64,000 bases of DNA, taken from Verrucomicrobiales bacterium (GTDB lineage Bacteria; Verrucomicrobiota; Verrucomicrobiia; Verrucomicrobiales; DEV007). The notes beneath the pieces are model-generated. The model was not told where the DNA came from, did no database searches, and was given only the letters and a program-made list of their open reading frames with translations. The translations under genes and the position numbers were made by a program. The stretch is taken from the NCBI GenBank assembly GCA_029213065.1, contig JARGPH010000009.1:43610-107609 (forward strand), given 5' to 3'. Shown here piece by piece: positions 26,416 to 34,608 of the stretch (the first letter of the stretch is position 1; each line of letters opens with the position of its first letter).

Positions 26416-29400
26416 TTAAAGGTCGCGGATCGACATGATTCTAGTGGTAACGCGGACGATATTTCCAGCGCCATCGTGCTCGGGCTCCATGAAAACTTCG
26501 TAGATCTTTTTGCTGCGGGAGAGAACGATGTCGTTGGCTTTCGAAAGCACTTCCCCCTCAGTGAAGATGCGAAAATGTCGACTCGAAAATGAGGTCGTGT
26601 TGAAGACTCTTGCGAAGGTTTCCTCAGCGGCGGCGTCGTTGTAGACTTCGGGCATTGCCCCGTGGCGGCGAATCAGTTCGGACAAAACCCGGGCGAGGTG
26701 TGAGGGACTGTAAAAGGGGCGTGCCTCGTAGAGTCCTCTCGCGATGAGAGGGATGGTGTCAGCTTTGAGTGCGTTGTCGAGAGAACCGGCGGCAGCGGCG
26801 CTGTCATACACGGGAGTGATGTGATCATCGGGAGCGGGTGCACCTTTCAATATCTCGCAGCTGGCGAAAGGACCGCGGAGCAAGGTCTCGATCTCGAAAA
26901 CCGTCGGGACCGAATTGATGTTGAGGTGCCCGTGGCGTTTCTGAAAAATTCCCTGAGCGTGGAGTCTCTCATCGTAGATCCGATTGAAGGGAGTTGTCGT
27001 CGCTGCTGCGGCATCGGGCGCTGCGGGAGGGGGCTGATGATCGCGGGGGTCGTAGGATTCGTAGATATCGACTCCGCTGCCTTCGACCGCTATCAAGTTT
27101 GTCCCGGGGTGGCCGACTTGAAAGAGGTCCAGCAACTGACTGGCGCGTGCTCCGGGGATATCGAAGAGCGGGTGTTCTGATCGGCCAATTCGCAGCGTAT
27201 TGCCGCCGCCCCAGAGGCTGTGTTTTGCGACATTGTCAGGGTTTGAGAAGGAATCCCGGAAGTCGGCCGGATAGTCGCGGAAGTAGTTCGGAGAATTCTC
27301 GATTGGTTCGTATCGCAAGGCCAGGCTCGAGGGGGCGACGAGATCAAGGGGGACGGAACTCCACATCACGGGGTCACGGAGGTTCCCCAGTTCGGTAACT
27401 GAGAAAAAGACCCCTTCGTTTGAAATCCGGAAAGGAGCCCGGTTCCTGTCGAATCGTTCGGGGGCTCCGGGTGCGGGATTGAACTGGTCGGGGAGTTCGG
27501 TGTCGTCGTCGGGGAGGGTGCTCGATGGAATGCCATTGTCGAAACCGCGGTCGGGCCAGTCTCTGACGCGGGCCTGATCTTTGATGACGTTCTTCCGGTC
27601 AGAGTGGTTGACCTTCGAATGGTCGAAGTTTCGAAACCCCGGTGTTGCCCGGTTCTTGTATTCGCTTCCGCGATTTCCGGAGTTGTCGACGGTGCTCCGG
27701 GTGTAGAAGCTCATCCAGGGATCGCCGAGGTGGCTCCCGCTCATTCGGGGCGAAGTCCCGTCTTTTCGAGTCATCCCGAGATTTCCCGCCGCGACCCGTA
27801 TGATGGGGGAATTCTGATTGAGCACCCCGCTGTGTTTGTTGAAAAAGAAGCCATGCTTTGCTGCGGACGGGGGGAGCGGCGGGGTGTCGGGGCGGCCGCA
27901 GGAATCCACGATCTGAAGATTTCCGGTTCTGTCAGGGAGTGAGAGGCTGTAGGTGGCTCGAGCCGAAGATTTTCCGGTCACGTAGGCCTGGAGTTCCTGA
28001 ACGGTGGGGCGTTCGATCGGGGGAATCTCAGCGGCGGGAACTTCAACCTCCCAGCGCCTTCTTCCGAAGTAGTGAACGTGATACTGGTTGGGGGGAATGA
28101 CCTCAGAGTCCGATGGATCTTCGATGGGGACTTCACCGGCTTTCGTTGCGACGAGTGTACCCTCCGAAAGACGTGCCCGGTTCGTCGTGAACGATGAGTA
28201 GCGAAACCCGAGGTCATCGAGAAACTCGAAGTCGAGTTTCATCCCGTTCATCTGGACGGGTTGGTTTGAGGTGTTCCAGAACTCACCATAACAATCTGCG
28301 AAAAATCTGAATGTGATTGTCTCATCGGAAGCGACGTATCCTTCGTAATTGAATTTCACGAAGAACTCGTTGATGGGGCAGTAACTGTCTGCGCCTCTGA
28401 ATTCTCTGCTGCCATGGTAGGTGGAGGACCCCGGGCCTGTCGGATTTGAATCCCCGTCGGCGTAGTCGATTGCATTGGCGGCGAGAGTCGCAAGGTAGTC
28501 GAGATCGGATGGGAAGCTGCCTTTTCGGAGGTCTTCGAAGTTCTCAAGATTGTCCTCGATGATATTGGTGATCCCGCGGTTGGCTCCGCTGCTACTTACG
28601 ATTCGATTGGCAACGAGCGCGTTTAAATTGTGCCTCGCTTGTCCGGCGTCGACATAGCCGTGATTGTAGGGGATCCGGGGAACACTGAGGTAGCTGTGGA
28701 GACCGACCATGAAACGGTGTTCCCGCTTTGTCATTGAAGAGTGCGTGTAGGCACCTCCGGAGCTGAGCCAGTGTCTCGCTGTCGATAAGTCGGTTCCCCC
28801 CGAAAACGGGTGCGCCCGGAGTGGGATTTGAGGAGTGGACCACGGTTGCAGAATGATTTCTCTCGGAGACAGGCCCGGGGCGACCTGCCCGGCGAGTTGC
28901 TGTCCGCGGAAGGATTTGGGAAACTGCCACGCAAAGTAGTCGTCGCCGGGGACGGGGATTCTGAGGCCGAAGGGGCTTGCACCTGTGTCGGGAAGTGTGC
29001 GGGGATCGCTTGCCGGGTAGCCGGGCCTTATGAAATCGATTGCTACAAAATCATTGTTTCCGTAGTGGTCGGTCCAGGCCCCGACGACATCAATGTTAGG
29101 GTAACCTTCGAGGTCTTCGGCCCACCAGGTGTATCGCATTTTGAATTTGTCGCCGGGATCGGATTCCATTTCGATGAGGCCGGTTTCGGGAAAGCGATCC
29201 TCGGGGATCATCTCTCCGTCTTCGCTGAGATGAGTCAGGCCGAAGGTTTCGAGCACTTTCGTTCTCTCATTGGTGGTGAAATTCAGATCGGGTCTCCCCA
29301 CAGGCGCATCAGCCAGGATCGAGGTTTCCGTTTCATCGAGATTGGAAAGGGAGGTCGATTCGATCTCACCTCCCGCGAATAGAGCGGCGTGAGATACCGA

Positions 29401-29709
29401 ACCTCGCGTCGGCGTTGAAATGAAGGTGTAGCGCATTCCCACCGGAGTCGATGCGCCACTCACTTCCATCACCGAGGTAACGAGGTAGTCATCGCTTCGC
29501 GTCAGCGTGAGGAGCAAATTTTTCGCCTCTTCAAAAGCGGCCCGTTCCGCAAGGTCGGCGCGGGTGCTGCTGATACGGCTTCCGCTGATTTTTGCCTCGT
29601 TTTGTGAGATTGTCAGGACGCTGATCGTTACGAGCGTGATTGCGCTCACGAGGATTAAGGTGGTGATGAGGGCGACGGCACGCTCCTGTAATCGGGGGCA
29701 CGTCTTCAT
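26416..29709 (-). CDS. Verru_Chthon cassette protein A (very large GspK/PilX-like pseudopilin protein)
   Basis: A 1097-residue protein. Residues 10-45 (ERAVALITTLILVSAITLVT) form a basic-to-hydrophobic N-terminal helix like PilX/GspK, followed by the helical QNEAKISGSRISSTRADLAE. The rest is a very long exported region with no known enzyme domain, rich in Asp, Gly and aromatic residues. Size, position and neighbours match the Verru_Chthon cassette A family defined in Verrucomicrobia. The start ATG at 29709 overlaps the stop of the C gene by 4 bp. Confidence 0.8.
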   Translation of the reverse strand: MKTCPRLQERAVALITTLILVSAITLVTISVLTISQNEAKISGSRISSTRADLAERAAFEEAKNLLLTLTRSDDYLVTSVMEVSGASTPVGMRYTFISTPTRGSVSHAALFAGGEIESTSLSNLDETETSILADAPVGRPDLNFTTNERTKVLETFGLTHLSEDGEMIPEDRFPETGLIEMESDPGDKFKMRYTWWAEDLEGYPNIDVVGAWTDHYGNNDFVAIDFIRPGYPASDPRTLPDTGASPFGLRIPVPGDDYFAWQFPKSFRGQQLAGQVAPGLSPREIILQPWSTPQIPLRAHPFSGGTDLSTARHWLSSGGAYTHSSMTKREHRFMVGLHSYLSVPRIPYNHGYVDAGQARHNLNALVANRIVSSSGANRGITNIIEDNLENFEDLRKGSFPSDLDYLATLAANAIDYADGDSNPTGPGSSTYHGSREFRGADSYCPINEFFVKFNYEGYVASDETITFRFFADCYGEFWNTSNQPVQMNGMKLDFEFLDDLGFRYSSFTTNRARLSEGTLVATKAGEVPIEDPSDSEVIPPNQYHVHYFGRRRWEVEVPAAEIPPIERPTVQELQAYVTGKSSARATYSLSLPDRTGNLQIVDSCGRPDTPPLPPSAAKHGFFFNKHSGVLNQNSPIIRVAAGNLGMTRKDGTSPRMSGSHLGDPWMSFYTRSTVDNSGNRGSEYKNRATPGFRNFDHSKVNHSDRKNVIKDQARVRDWPDRGFDNGIPSSTLPDDDTELPDQFNPAPGAPERFDRNRAPFRISNEGVFFSVTELGNLRDPVMWSSVPLDLVAPSSLALRYEPIENSPNYFRDYPADFRDSFSNPDNVAKHSLWGGGNTLRIGRSEHPLFDIPGARASQLLDLFQVGHPGTNLIAVEGSGVDIYESYDPRDHQPPPAAPDAAAATTTPFNRIYDERLHAQGIFQKRHGHLNINSVPTVFEIETLLRGPFASCEILKGAPAPDDHITPVYDSAAAAGSLDNALKADTIPLIARGLYEARPFYSPSHLARVLSELIRRHGAMPEVYNDAAAEETFARVFNTTSFSSRHFRIFTEGEVLSKANDIVLSRSKKIYEVFMEPEHDGAGNIVRVTTRIMSIRDL

Positions 29710-30992
29710 TGGGCTGCTGTGTTGACCCTCACGCGGAGGCGGTGTGTTGTCAGGCCTCTTTCGATGGCTCTGCGCTCATCGGACCAGGTCTTCGTATCGG
29801 TGTTTTCCCAATCGACGATCCATTGTTCCGGAGTGAGAAGGAGGCGGGCGACCTGTTCGTTGATGACACCGAGGGTGACGTCGAGAAAACTCGGCGTGAC
29901 AAGGCAGGGCCATTCGTCGCCGGGTGCGAGACCGAGGTATTGATTCAGGGCGGCGGCATCCATCGTTTCATAGGTTCCGTTTTTACGGAGAACCCGCCGG
30001 TAGGGCTTTATTTCAAAACGAACCACGTTGTGGGCAATGGGCTCGTCCGGGAAAACAGTTTCATGAATCTCATTGGAGAGGTCGAGCCATTCCTCGGGCA
30101 GGCCGGGCTTGGGAAAGTAATTCGGGGGAGGCGACGAGAGAAGTTCAGGAAAGGGATTGGCCGGCCAGGGTTGCACAGCGAAGACGCCTTCGGGTTCTGC
30201 GGAGCTGTAGCGGAAGCGGGCACAGAGGAAGGGAATTTCACTGTTATCAAAAACGCCGCGCCGGACTGCGGCCTGATTCATTGCACCGGCAGGCCGGGAT
30301 TTTCCCCTGCCGGTTTCGTCGTAGCTGTCATTGATTTTGTCGGAGACATAAAAAACGAGTCCGCCTCCGTAGGCTTGTTTCTGAATTCCCTCGATGGGTC
30401 GATAGTGTCGGTGCAGTCGCATCGCGCCGCGGCCTGCTCCGAGGAGCGGGGAGTCGCGGGTGTAGGCGACATAGTATCCGATCAGGGAAACCCGTGCCAT
30501 CGATTCCCACGAGACCGCGGCATCGACCACGGTAGTGTTCGCAATGCCGCGGCGACTCAGATCGTAGACGATATTGAATTGGGAATCGATCGGGATGCGA
30601 GCGATGAAGGCAGCAGAATCGAAGCGTGGATCGCCGTTTTGAAAACTCCCAGGCTTCGGCATTTCCAGTCCTGAAGTGCGGTTGATTTCAATCGGATAGA
30701 AGAGCTTTCCCCCGAAGAATGCTTTCTGTTCCTCTGTGCTCGAGGCGGGGAGCGGGGCAACGTTTCCGGAGCGTTCCACCATGACTGATTCGAGGTCCTT
30801 TCGAATCCAGTCGAGTGAGGTTTGGTTTGCGACGACATTTTCGGATCGGTCGGCGGTTCTCCTGAACTGGGAAAGTGACGCTTCGAGGGCACTGCTGAGG
30901 AGGAGAAAGATAATCGAGACGATCGCCATGGAAATGAGCAACTCCAGCATCGTGGTTCCTCGATTGAATTGCGATTCTCCTGCAACCTTCAT
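29706..30992 (-). CDS. Verru_Chthon cassette protein C (GspJ-like pseudopilin)
   Basis: A 428-residue protein with a type IV pilin-like N-terminus: a short basic leader, then GTTMLELLISMAIVSIIFLL, with the invariant Glu five residues past the processing site. The segment QTSLDWIRKDLESVM follows, as in GspJ-type minor pseudopilins. The C-terminal half is exported and unusually long for a pseudopilin. It overlaps the next gene (A) and the previous gene (B) by 4 bp each. Confidence 0.8.
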   Translation of the reverse strand: MKVAGESQFNRGTTMLELLISMAIVSIIFLLLSSALEASLSQFRRTADRSENVVANQTSLDWIRKDLESVMVERSGNVAPLPASSTEEQKAFFGGKLFYPIEINRTSGLEMPKPGSFQNGDPRFDSAAFIARIPIDSQFNIVYDLSRRGIANTTVVDAAVSWESMARVSLIGYYVAYTRDSPLLGAGRGAMRLHRHYRPIEGIQKQAYGGGLVFYVSDKINDSYDETGRGKSRPAGAMNQAAVRRGVFDNSEIPFLCARFRYSSAEPEGVFAVQPWPANPFPELLSSPPPNYFPKPGLPEEWLDLSNEIHETVFPDEPIAHNVVRFEIKPYRRVLRKNGTYETMDAAALNQYLGLAPGDEWPCLVTPSFLDVTLGVINEQVARLLLTPEQWIVDWENTDTKTWSDERRAIERGLTTHRLRVRVNTAAQ

Positions 30993-31528
30993 TGTCCTGA
31001 GAGGAGGGTTTGAAGGCGTTCGCGACTGCGGTTTTTCTCTGCGGTGAAAGCCGGCTGCTCGACGGAGAATTGAATTCGATAGAGGGCGGGGACCCCGGGG
31101 CCGGAACTGGTTCCGGCTTTGGAAAATTTCAGCTCCACGAGATAGAGGATCTCTGTATCGGAACTTTGAATTCCAGTTGAGAACTCCCCTTTGGAAATTT
31201 CCCGGATCAGTTTCGCGCTGCGGTCGTAGCCCAGGTAGAACCTCGTAGCGCTGGATGCCGGAACGAGAATGTCTTTAACTGAGCCGCTTTGGGAATCGCT
31301 TTCCGAGCCGATGAAAAAGGCACTCTTCTCCTGTGAGTATCTTATTTCACTTTCGATGGATTGGATGATACGCGTCGCCGCGAATCGATCTTCCGAGTCG
31401 GTGACTCTACCGCCTCCCTGAGAAAGAATCGCGAGAAGGGGCAGGAGCACGGCAGCGACGATTGCGATGGAGATCGTGACTTCGACCAGGGAGAAAGCGG
31501 CTGCGTATCTGACGGGATAACTTCTCAT
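30989..31528 (-). CDS. Verru_Chthon cassette protein B (GspI/PilV-like pseudopilin)
   Basis: A 179-residue protein starting MRSYPVRYAAAFSLVEVTIS; the AFSLVEV pattern with Glu at the fifth position after the cleavage site is a prepilin motif. The rest (GGRVTDSEDRFAATRIIQSI) resembles GspI/PilV-type minor pseudopilins. It shares one base with the end of the D gene (31528) and 4 bp with the C gene. Confidence 0.78.
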   Translation of the reverse strand: MRSYPVRYAAAFSLVEVTISIAIVAAVLLPLLAILSQGGGRVTDSEDRFAATRIIQSIESEIRYSQEKSAFFIGSESDSQSGSVKDILVPASSATRFYLGYDRSAKLIREISKGEFSTGIQSSDTEILYLVELKFSKAGTSSGPGVPALYRIQFSVEQPAFTAEKNRSRERLQTLLSGQ

Positions 31529-32238
31529 TAATCAGTGATCGCGCGTGACCTCCCGGTGTAGCGGTTCAGCCGCAGGCATTCGGCGTGAGCGGCGACGTCA
31601 TCTCTGTCTTTGATTCGCACCCGTGAGGTGATGATTGGCTCGTCGCCTGCCTTTCGATCGAAATAGCCTTCAGCGATCCCGACATGCAGATAGCTCGGCT
31701 CGAAGAATGACGGCACGAGAATCCGTCCGCCGGGGCTGAAGAGGAAAAACGGAAGCTCGATTTGCTCGACGCCACTTTCTCCTTTGAAGGGAAAATTCCG
31801 CAGATAGGCTGAGTCCTGTATCGTTCGGAGTCGAGCCCCTTCGATCGTGACAAATTCCATACCGGTGACAAAAACAGCCCCCTGCGGAAGGGTTTTCCAG
31901 TTGCTGATCTGACTGATGGCCTGGTCGGCGATGATGCCGTCCTTTTCCTCTCCGGCAGCGACGAATGCAGCGTAGGCACGAAAGGGCGCGTCATTTCCGG
32001 GAGCGTTGTCGTTCGCAAAGGCGACATAGACCTCACGGCCGCGAGTGACCGCCTCGCTTCGGGCATGCTCGAGAAACCCTTTCATTTCGTAGAGAGCTGT
32101 CTTTCGAACCGGAGTGACGGATATCGCATTGGGCAGCGTCATCGCAAGGAGGATCGAAATAATTCCCATGACGACGAGCAGTTCCACGAGGGTGAATGCC
32201 CGCCTGGTAGTTTTGGGAGGATGGGGGAAGAAGGTCAT
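31528..32238 (-). CDS. Verru_Chthon cassette protein D (GspH-like pseudopilin)
   Basis: First gene of the operon, 236 residues. A prepilin peptidase motif RRAFTLVELLVVMGIISILL is exact, with Thr-Leu-Val-Glu and the basic leader before it. The following domain (HARSEAVTRGREVYVAFAND) is typical of GspH/FimT minor pseudopilins. Processing and N-methylation by a prepilin peptidase are expected, but that enzyme and the assembly ATPase are not in this window. The start is ATG 32238; the promoter should lie in the 186-bp gap before hflK. Confidence 0.82.
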   Translation of the reverse strand: MTFFPHPPKTTRRAFTLVELLVVMGIISILLAMTLPNAISVTPVRKTALYEMKGFLEHARSEAVTRGREVYVAFANDNAPGNDAPFRAYAAFVAAGEEKDGIIADQAISQISNWKTLPQGAVFVTGMEFVTIEGARLRTIQDSAYLRNFPFKGESGVEQIELPFFLFSPGGRILVPSFFEPSYLHVGIAEGYFDRKAGDEPIITSRVRIKDRDDVAAHAECLRLNRYTGRSRAITD

Positions 32239-32424
32239 CAGTGTTCCCTATATCGTCTCTCGAATCTCATTTGTGACACAGCGACTCGTTTCAGGAACAG
32301 GTTGACGGTTTTTCTCTTTCAGAGCAAGAATCGCCCCCCTAAAAAAATCAACTCACCCGGGATGTGCAAAATCATTCCGTTTTTGTAACTGGCAACGTTA
32401 CCCAATGGCGAGTAGGATCGGCCC

Positions 32425-33417
32425 ATGCGTATTCAAGTTGGAAATGAAATTGTGGAGCTGAAATTGCCTGCGGCACTGGGGAAACTGGGCATCTTTGCCC
32501 CTCTTCTTCTGCTTCTTGTCGTGGCGGGACTCAGTTCCTATTACACGGTTCAGGCCGATGAGGCGGGTGTAGTGCTCCGGTTTGGTAAACACGTCGGAAC
32601 GGTTGAACCGGGGTTGCATTTTAAACTGCCTTTCGGCATCGACCGCGTAACTACCGTGCCGGTGCGGCGCCAGCAGAAAATGGAGTTCGGCTTCGGAACC
32701 CCGGGTAACAGCAATTCCCGCCAGTGGACGAATAGCCAGGAAATGGAGATGGAGAAGAACATGGTCACCGGGGATCTGAACTCCGCGCTTGTTGAGTGGG
32801 TCATTCAATATCGGATTACCGAGCCGGAAAACTACCTCTTCAAAGTGAGAAATTCTGATGGCACGCTTCGCCATGCGAGTGAGTCAGTGATGCGCGAAGT
32901 CGTTGGCGACCGCACCGTTGACGAAGTCATCACGGTTGGTCGTCAGGAAATCGAATCTGAGTGCAATCTCAAATTGAAAGCCCTCGTCGATCTATACGAA
33001 CTGGGAATTTCGATTGATCAGGTTCAGCTGAAAAACGTTGATCCGCCCAAGCCGGTTCAGGCTTCTTTCAATGAGGTTAACCAGGCCCAGCAGGAGAAGG
33101 AAAAATCCATTAACATCGCGAATGGGGAATACAATCGCGCCGTTCCCAAGGCCGGCGGTGAAGCGGAAAAAACGGTTAGCGAGGCGGAGGGTTATGCGAC
33201 CCAGCGGATCAATGAGGCCGAAGGTGACGTCGCGAAATTTAATTCACTCTATGCTGAGTATCAGAAGGCACCCGAGGTGACGCGACGAAGAATTTATCTT
33301 GAGACGATGGAGGAGGTAATGCCCCGTCTCGGCAGCAAAGTCATCCTCGATGAAGGAGCGAGCCAGGTGCTTCCTTTTCTTCCCATCCAACAGCAGGCCG
33401 CACCCGCAACCCGATAA
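32425..33417 (+). CDS. hflK: SPFH/band 7 protein HflK
   Basis: A 330-residue membrane-bound SPFH protein. A transmembrane helix spans about 24-42 (IFAPLLLLLVVAGLSSYY); the band 7 domain follows, starting ADEAGVVLRFGKHVGTVEPG, and a coiled-coil region (NQAQQEKEKSINIANGEYNR) is at about 210-285. HflK and HflC form a large cage around FtsH protease and modulate its activity. It is 20 bp upstream of hflC in an operon, the usual arrangement. Confidence 0.9.
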   Translation: MRIQVGNEIVELKLPAALGKLGIFAPLLLLLVVAGLSSYYTVQADEAGVVLRFGKHVGTVEPGLHFKLPFGIDRVTTVPVRRQQKMEFGFGTPGNSNSRQWTNSQEMEMEKNMVTGDLNSALVEWVIQYRITEPENYLFKVRNSDGTLRHASESVMREVVGDRTVDEVITVGRQEIESECNLKLKALVDLYELGISIDQVQLKNVDPPKPVQASFNEVNQAQQEKEKSINIANGEYNRAVPKAGGEAEKTVSEAEGYATQRINEAEGDVAKFNSLYAEYQKAPEVTRRRIYLETMEEVMPRLGSKVILDEGASQVLPFLPIQQQAAPATR

Positions 33418-33437
33418 TCTTTTAACTCTCTAATCTT

Positions 33438-34502
33438 ATGAAAAAAACAGGATTTGGATGCGCCTTTGCCGCGATCGTTCTTGCCGTTCTCATGGTTGCT
33501 TCCGGCGCCATCTATACCGTCTCTGAGGTCGATCAGGTTATCATTACGAAATTCGGTGAACCCATCGGCGAGCCTATCGTTACACCCGGACTGAAGTTTA
33601 AGGTTCCGTTTCTCCACAAAGTGAATTCTTTTGATAAGCGAATTCTGGAGTGGGATGGTTCCGCCACTGAGATGCCGACCAAGGATAAGACCTACATTCG
33701 TGTCGATATCTATGCGCGCTGGGCCATCGTCGATCCTTTGCGATACTTTCAGAAGCTTCGGGATGAGCGAAGCGCCCTCTCCAGACTCGATGATATTCTC
33801 GGATCGGAGCTTCGGAATACGATCGCGAAGCATGAGCTGATTGAAGTGGTTCGCACGACCAAAGACCGTAAGCCTGCGGTCGAGGAGAGCCTTGCTGAAG
33901 CCGATATGACCGGATCGATTGGAAAGCTGATTCCGATTCGACGTGGACGGGCAGTTCTCGAGAAAGAGATTTTTGAGACCGCAAAGCAGAAGTTGGGAGA
34001 GTTCGGGATCGAGTTGCTCGACGTCCGTATTAAGCGAATTAACTACAATCAAAGTGTTCAGGAGCGTATCTACGAAAGGATGATTTCGGAGCGCCAGCAG
34101 ATTGCTGAAAGATTCCGTTCCGAGGGCGCCGGTGAAGCGGCGAAGATTCTCGGTGATATGGAGAAGGACCTACGTAAGATCGAATCAGAGGCTTACAAAA
34201 AGGTGGAGACTCTAAAGGGTGAGGCTGACGCAAAAGCGACCGAAATTTATGCGGCTGCCTATGATCAGTCACCGGACGCAGCTGAGTTTTATGAGTTTGT
34301 CAGGACGATGGAGCTGTATCAGGGAATGCTCGATGACAGCACCGTGGTTTTGACGACTGACAGTGATCTCTTCAAGTATCTCAAAGCCGTGAAGCCCCTC
34401 GGGCCAAGCAGCTCGGTCGATGCTCCGCAGCCGGTTGCGCCCGCCGCTGCTCCGCAGGCCCCTGCACCACGGCCGCGCGCGGCTGGGGCAGCAGGACAGT
34501 AA
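33438..34502 (+). CDS. hflC: SPFH/band 7 protein HflC
   Basis: A 354-residue partner of HflK. A short hydrophobic N-terminus (AAIVLAVLMVASGAIYTV) precedes the band 7 domain (DQVIITKFGEPIGEPIVTPG), and a long coiled coil with EADMTGSIGKLIPIRRGRAV follows. The C-terminal 30 residues are Pro/Ala-rich, which differs from E. coli HflC. Together with HflK it would regulate FtsH at the inner membrane. Confidence 0.9.
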   Translation: MKKTGFGCAFAAIVLAVLMVASGAIYTVSEVDQVIITKFGEPIGEPIVTPGLKFKVPFLHKVNSFDKRILEWDGSATEMPTKDKTYIRVDIYARWAIVDPLRYFQKLRDERSALSRLDDILGSELRNTIAKHELIEVVRTTKDRKPAVEESLAEADMTGSIGKLIPIRRGRAVLEKEIFETAKQKLGEFGIELLDVRIKRINYNQSVQERIYERMISERQQIAERFRSEGAGEAAKILGDMEKDLRKIESEAYKKVETLKGEADAKATEIYAAAYDQSPDAAEFYEFVRTMELYQGMLDDSTVVLTTDSDLFKYLKAVKPLGPSSSVDAPQPVAPAAAPQAPAPRPRAAGAAGQ

Positions 34503-34608
34503 ATTTGAAGCCGCAAAAAGGCGCAGAAGTCGCAAAAAGCGTGGCTTCTGCTGTTTCTGCGGACAGTAGAGGAACTGCGTGAGCATTCCTCATCGGAGGC
34601 TTCGGTTC

